This document shows, piece by piece, positions 6,194 to 6,496 of a DNA stretch of 6,496 nucleotides. Source of the stretch: CAYIBZ01 sp964361795 (GTDB lineage Bacteria > Patescibacteriota > Minisyncoccia > UBA6257 > WO2-44-18). The notes beneath the pieces were generated by a model. That model did no database searches. It saw only the letters and a list, made by a program, of their open reading frames with translations, and had not been told where the DNA came from. The translations under genes and the position numbers were made by a program. Positions within the stretch are counted from its first letter, which is position 1, and each line of letters begins with the position of its first letter. Where the stretch lies: NCBI GenBank assembly GCA_964361795.1, contig CAYIBZ010000032.1:1-6496 (forward strand). The letters are read 5' to 3'.

Positions 6194-6496
6194 CTAACTT
6201 TTAAATTTTAAATTCTTAAGCGCTCGTTCCACTTCGTCCCAATCCTCTGGAACGTTAATATCTGCCACATACTTTTTATCAATAACATATGGAATAGTTT
6301 TTTCGCCGTAGAAATTAGGGTTAGTCTCCTCTAACAAAGAAGTTTTGAACAAATAAATTGACCCTACGCTCCAATATTCCTTTGGCAAATCTTGACGGCG
6401 GGCAACTCTTTTGTAAATTGGGTCGCCGCTTAAAAGATTAAGCATTCCTGCGCCGTCAATCCGCATCGTTTTTTTGGAATTAAAATTTTCCGGCAC
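6194..6496 (-). CDS. Cytidylyltransferase, NeuA/PseF type (C-terminal part, N-terminus beyond right edge)
   Basis: The last 100 residues match the C-terminal end of CMP-sugar synthetases of the acylneuraminate cytidylyltransferase family, which activate sialic-acid-like nonulosonic acids with CTP. The signatures are RRQDLPKEYWSVGSIYLF, resembling the family's RQDLPxxYxxxGAIYI segment, then YGEKTIPYVI, then the near-terminal VADINVPEDWDEVE, equivalent to the usual DIDTPEDW ending. Complete members are about 225-235 residues, so over half is missing. The codon at the window edge is GTG, but it is almost certainly an internal valine, because the nucleotide-binding N-terminal half must precede it. 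The exact sugar (sialic, legionaminic, pseudaminic or another) cannot be assigned from this part. It is the upstream partner of the dehydrogenase, and both are probably the end of a longer surface-glycan operon. Confidence 0.85.
   Translation of the reverse strand: MPENFNSKKTMRIDGAGMLNLLSGDPIYKRVARRQDLPKEYWSVGSIYLFKTSLLEETNPNFYGEKTIPYVIDKKYVADINVPEDWDEVERALKNLKFKS

Noticed and set aside
1..6496. Alternative genetic code with TGA as glycine
   Set aside because: No in-frame TGA occurs in more than 2,000 codons despite abundant glycine, and visible stops are TAA and TAG.
6194..6496. Treating GTG at the right edge as the real start of a 100-residue protein
   Set aside because: The sequence matches only the C-terminal part of a family about 230 residues long, so the frame continues beyond the edge.

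Overview
The window looks like a piece of a Candidate Phyla Radiation (Patescibacteria, probably Parcubacteria-type) genome. This is inferred from protein style: a giant secreted cysteine-rich protein built from small disulfide modules, a tiny membrane protein ending in NPF repeats, AT-rich leaders with poor Shine-Dalgarno signals, and tightly spaced genes. No marker gene is present to prove it. All four genes lie on the minus strand and stop at TAA or TAG. More than 2,000 glycine-rich codons contain no in-frame TGA, which argues against the TGA-to-glycine code of some CPR lineages.

Right part (5244-6496): the C-terminal 100 codons of a NeuA-type cytidylyltransferase enter from the right edge. 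After a 5-base gap comes a complete D-2-hydroxyacid dehydrogenase. This looks like the tail of a surface-sugar (nonulosonate-like) biosynthesis operon that continues outside the window.

Middle (5137-5243): a 107-base AT-rich intergenic gap holds a plausible intrinsic terminator, an overlapping weak promoter and one perfect DnaA-box sequence.

Left part (1-5136): an 82-residue single-helix membrane protein with NPF repeats is followed 7 bases later by a reading frame of 1,626 codons that runs off the left edge without a stop. I translated that frame codon by codon and found no interruption. Its product has a signal peptide, about 490 residues of charged, probably helical sequence with paired cysteines, a Pro/Gly hinge, and then about 1,000 residues with roughly 72 cysteines. 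The cysteine region is a mosaic of at least six recurring small modules. From N- to C-terminus the order is F1, F2, beta-like segment, F3, A1, B1, A2, D1, E1, B2, B3, D2, B4, A3, D3, A4, B5, C1, E2, C2, C3, C4. B modules carry DxDxDGxxD calcium-type loops, C modules are CPxGxxWxG repeats on Thr-rich linkers, and A modules carry an invariant GCHxM motif that I cannot match to a named family.

Working picture (inference): the small membrane protein and the giant protein form a two-gene cell-surface unit, next to but probably transcribed separately from a glycan-precursor operon. Short open frames on the plus strand and in the other minus frames between 1 and 4880 are shadows of the giant gene.
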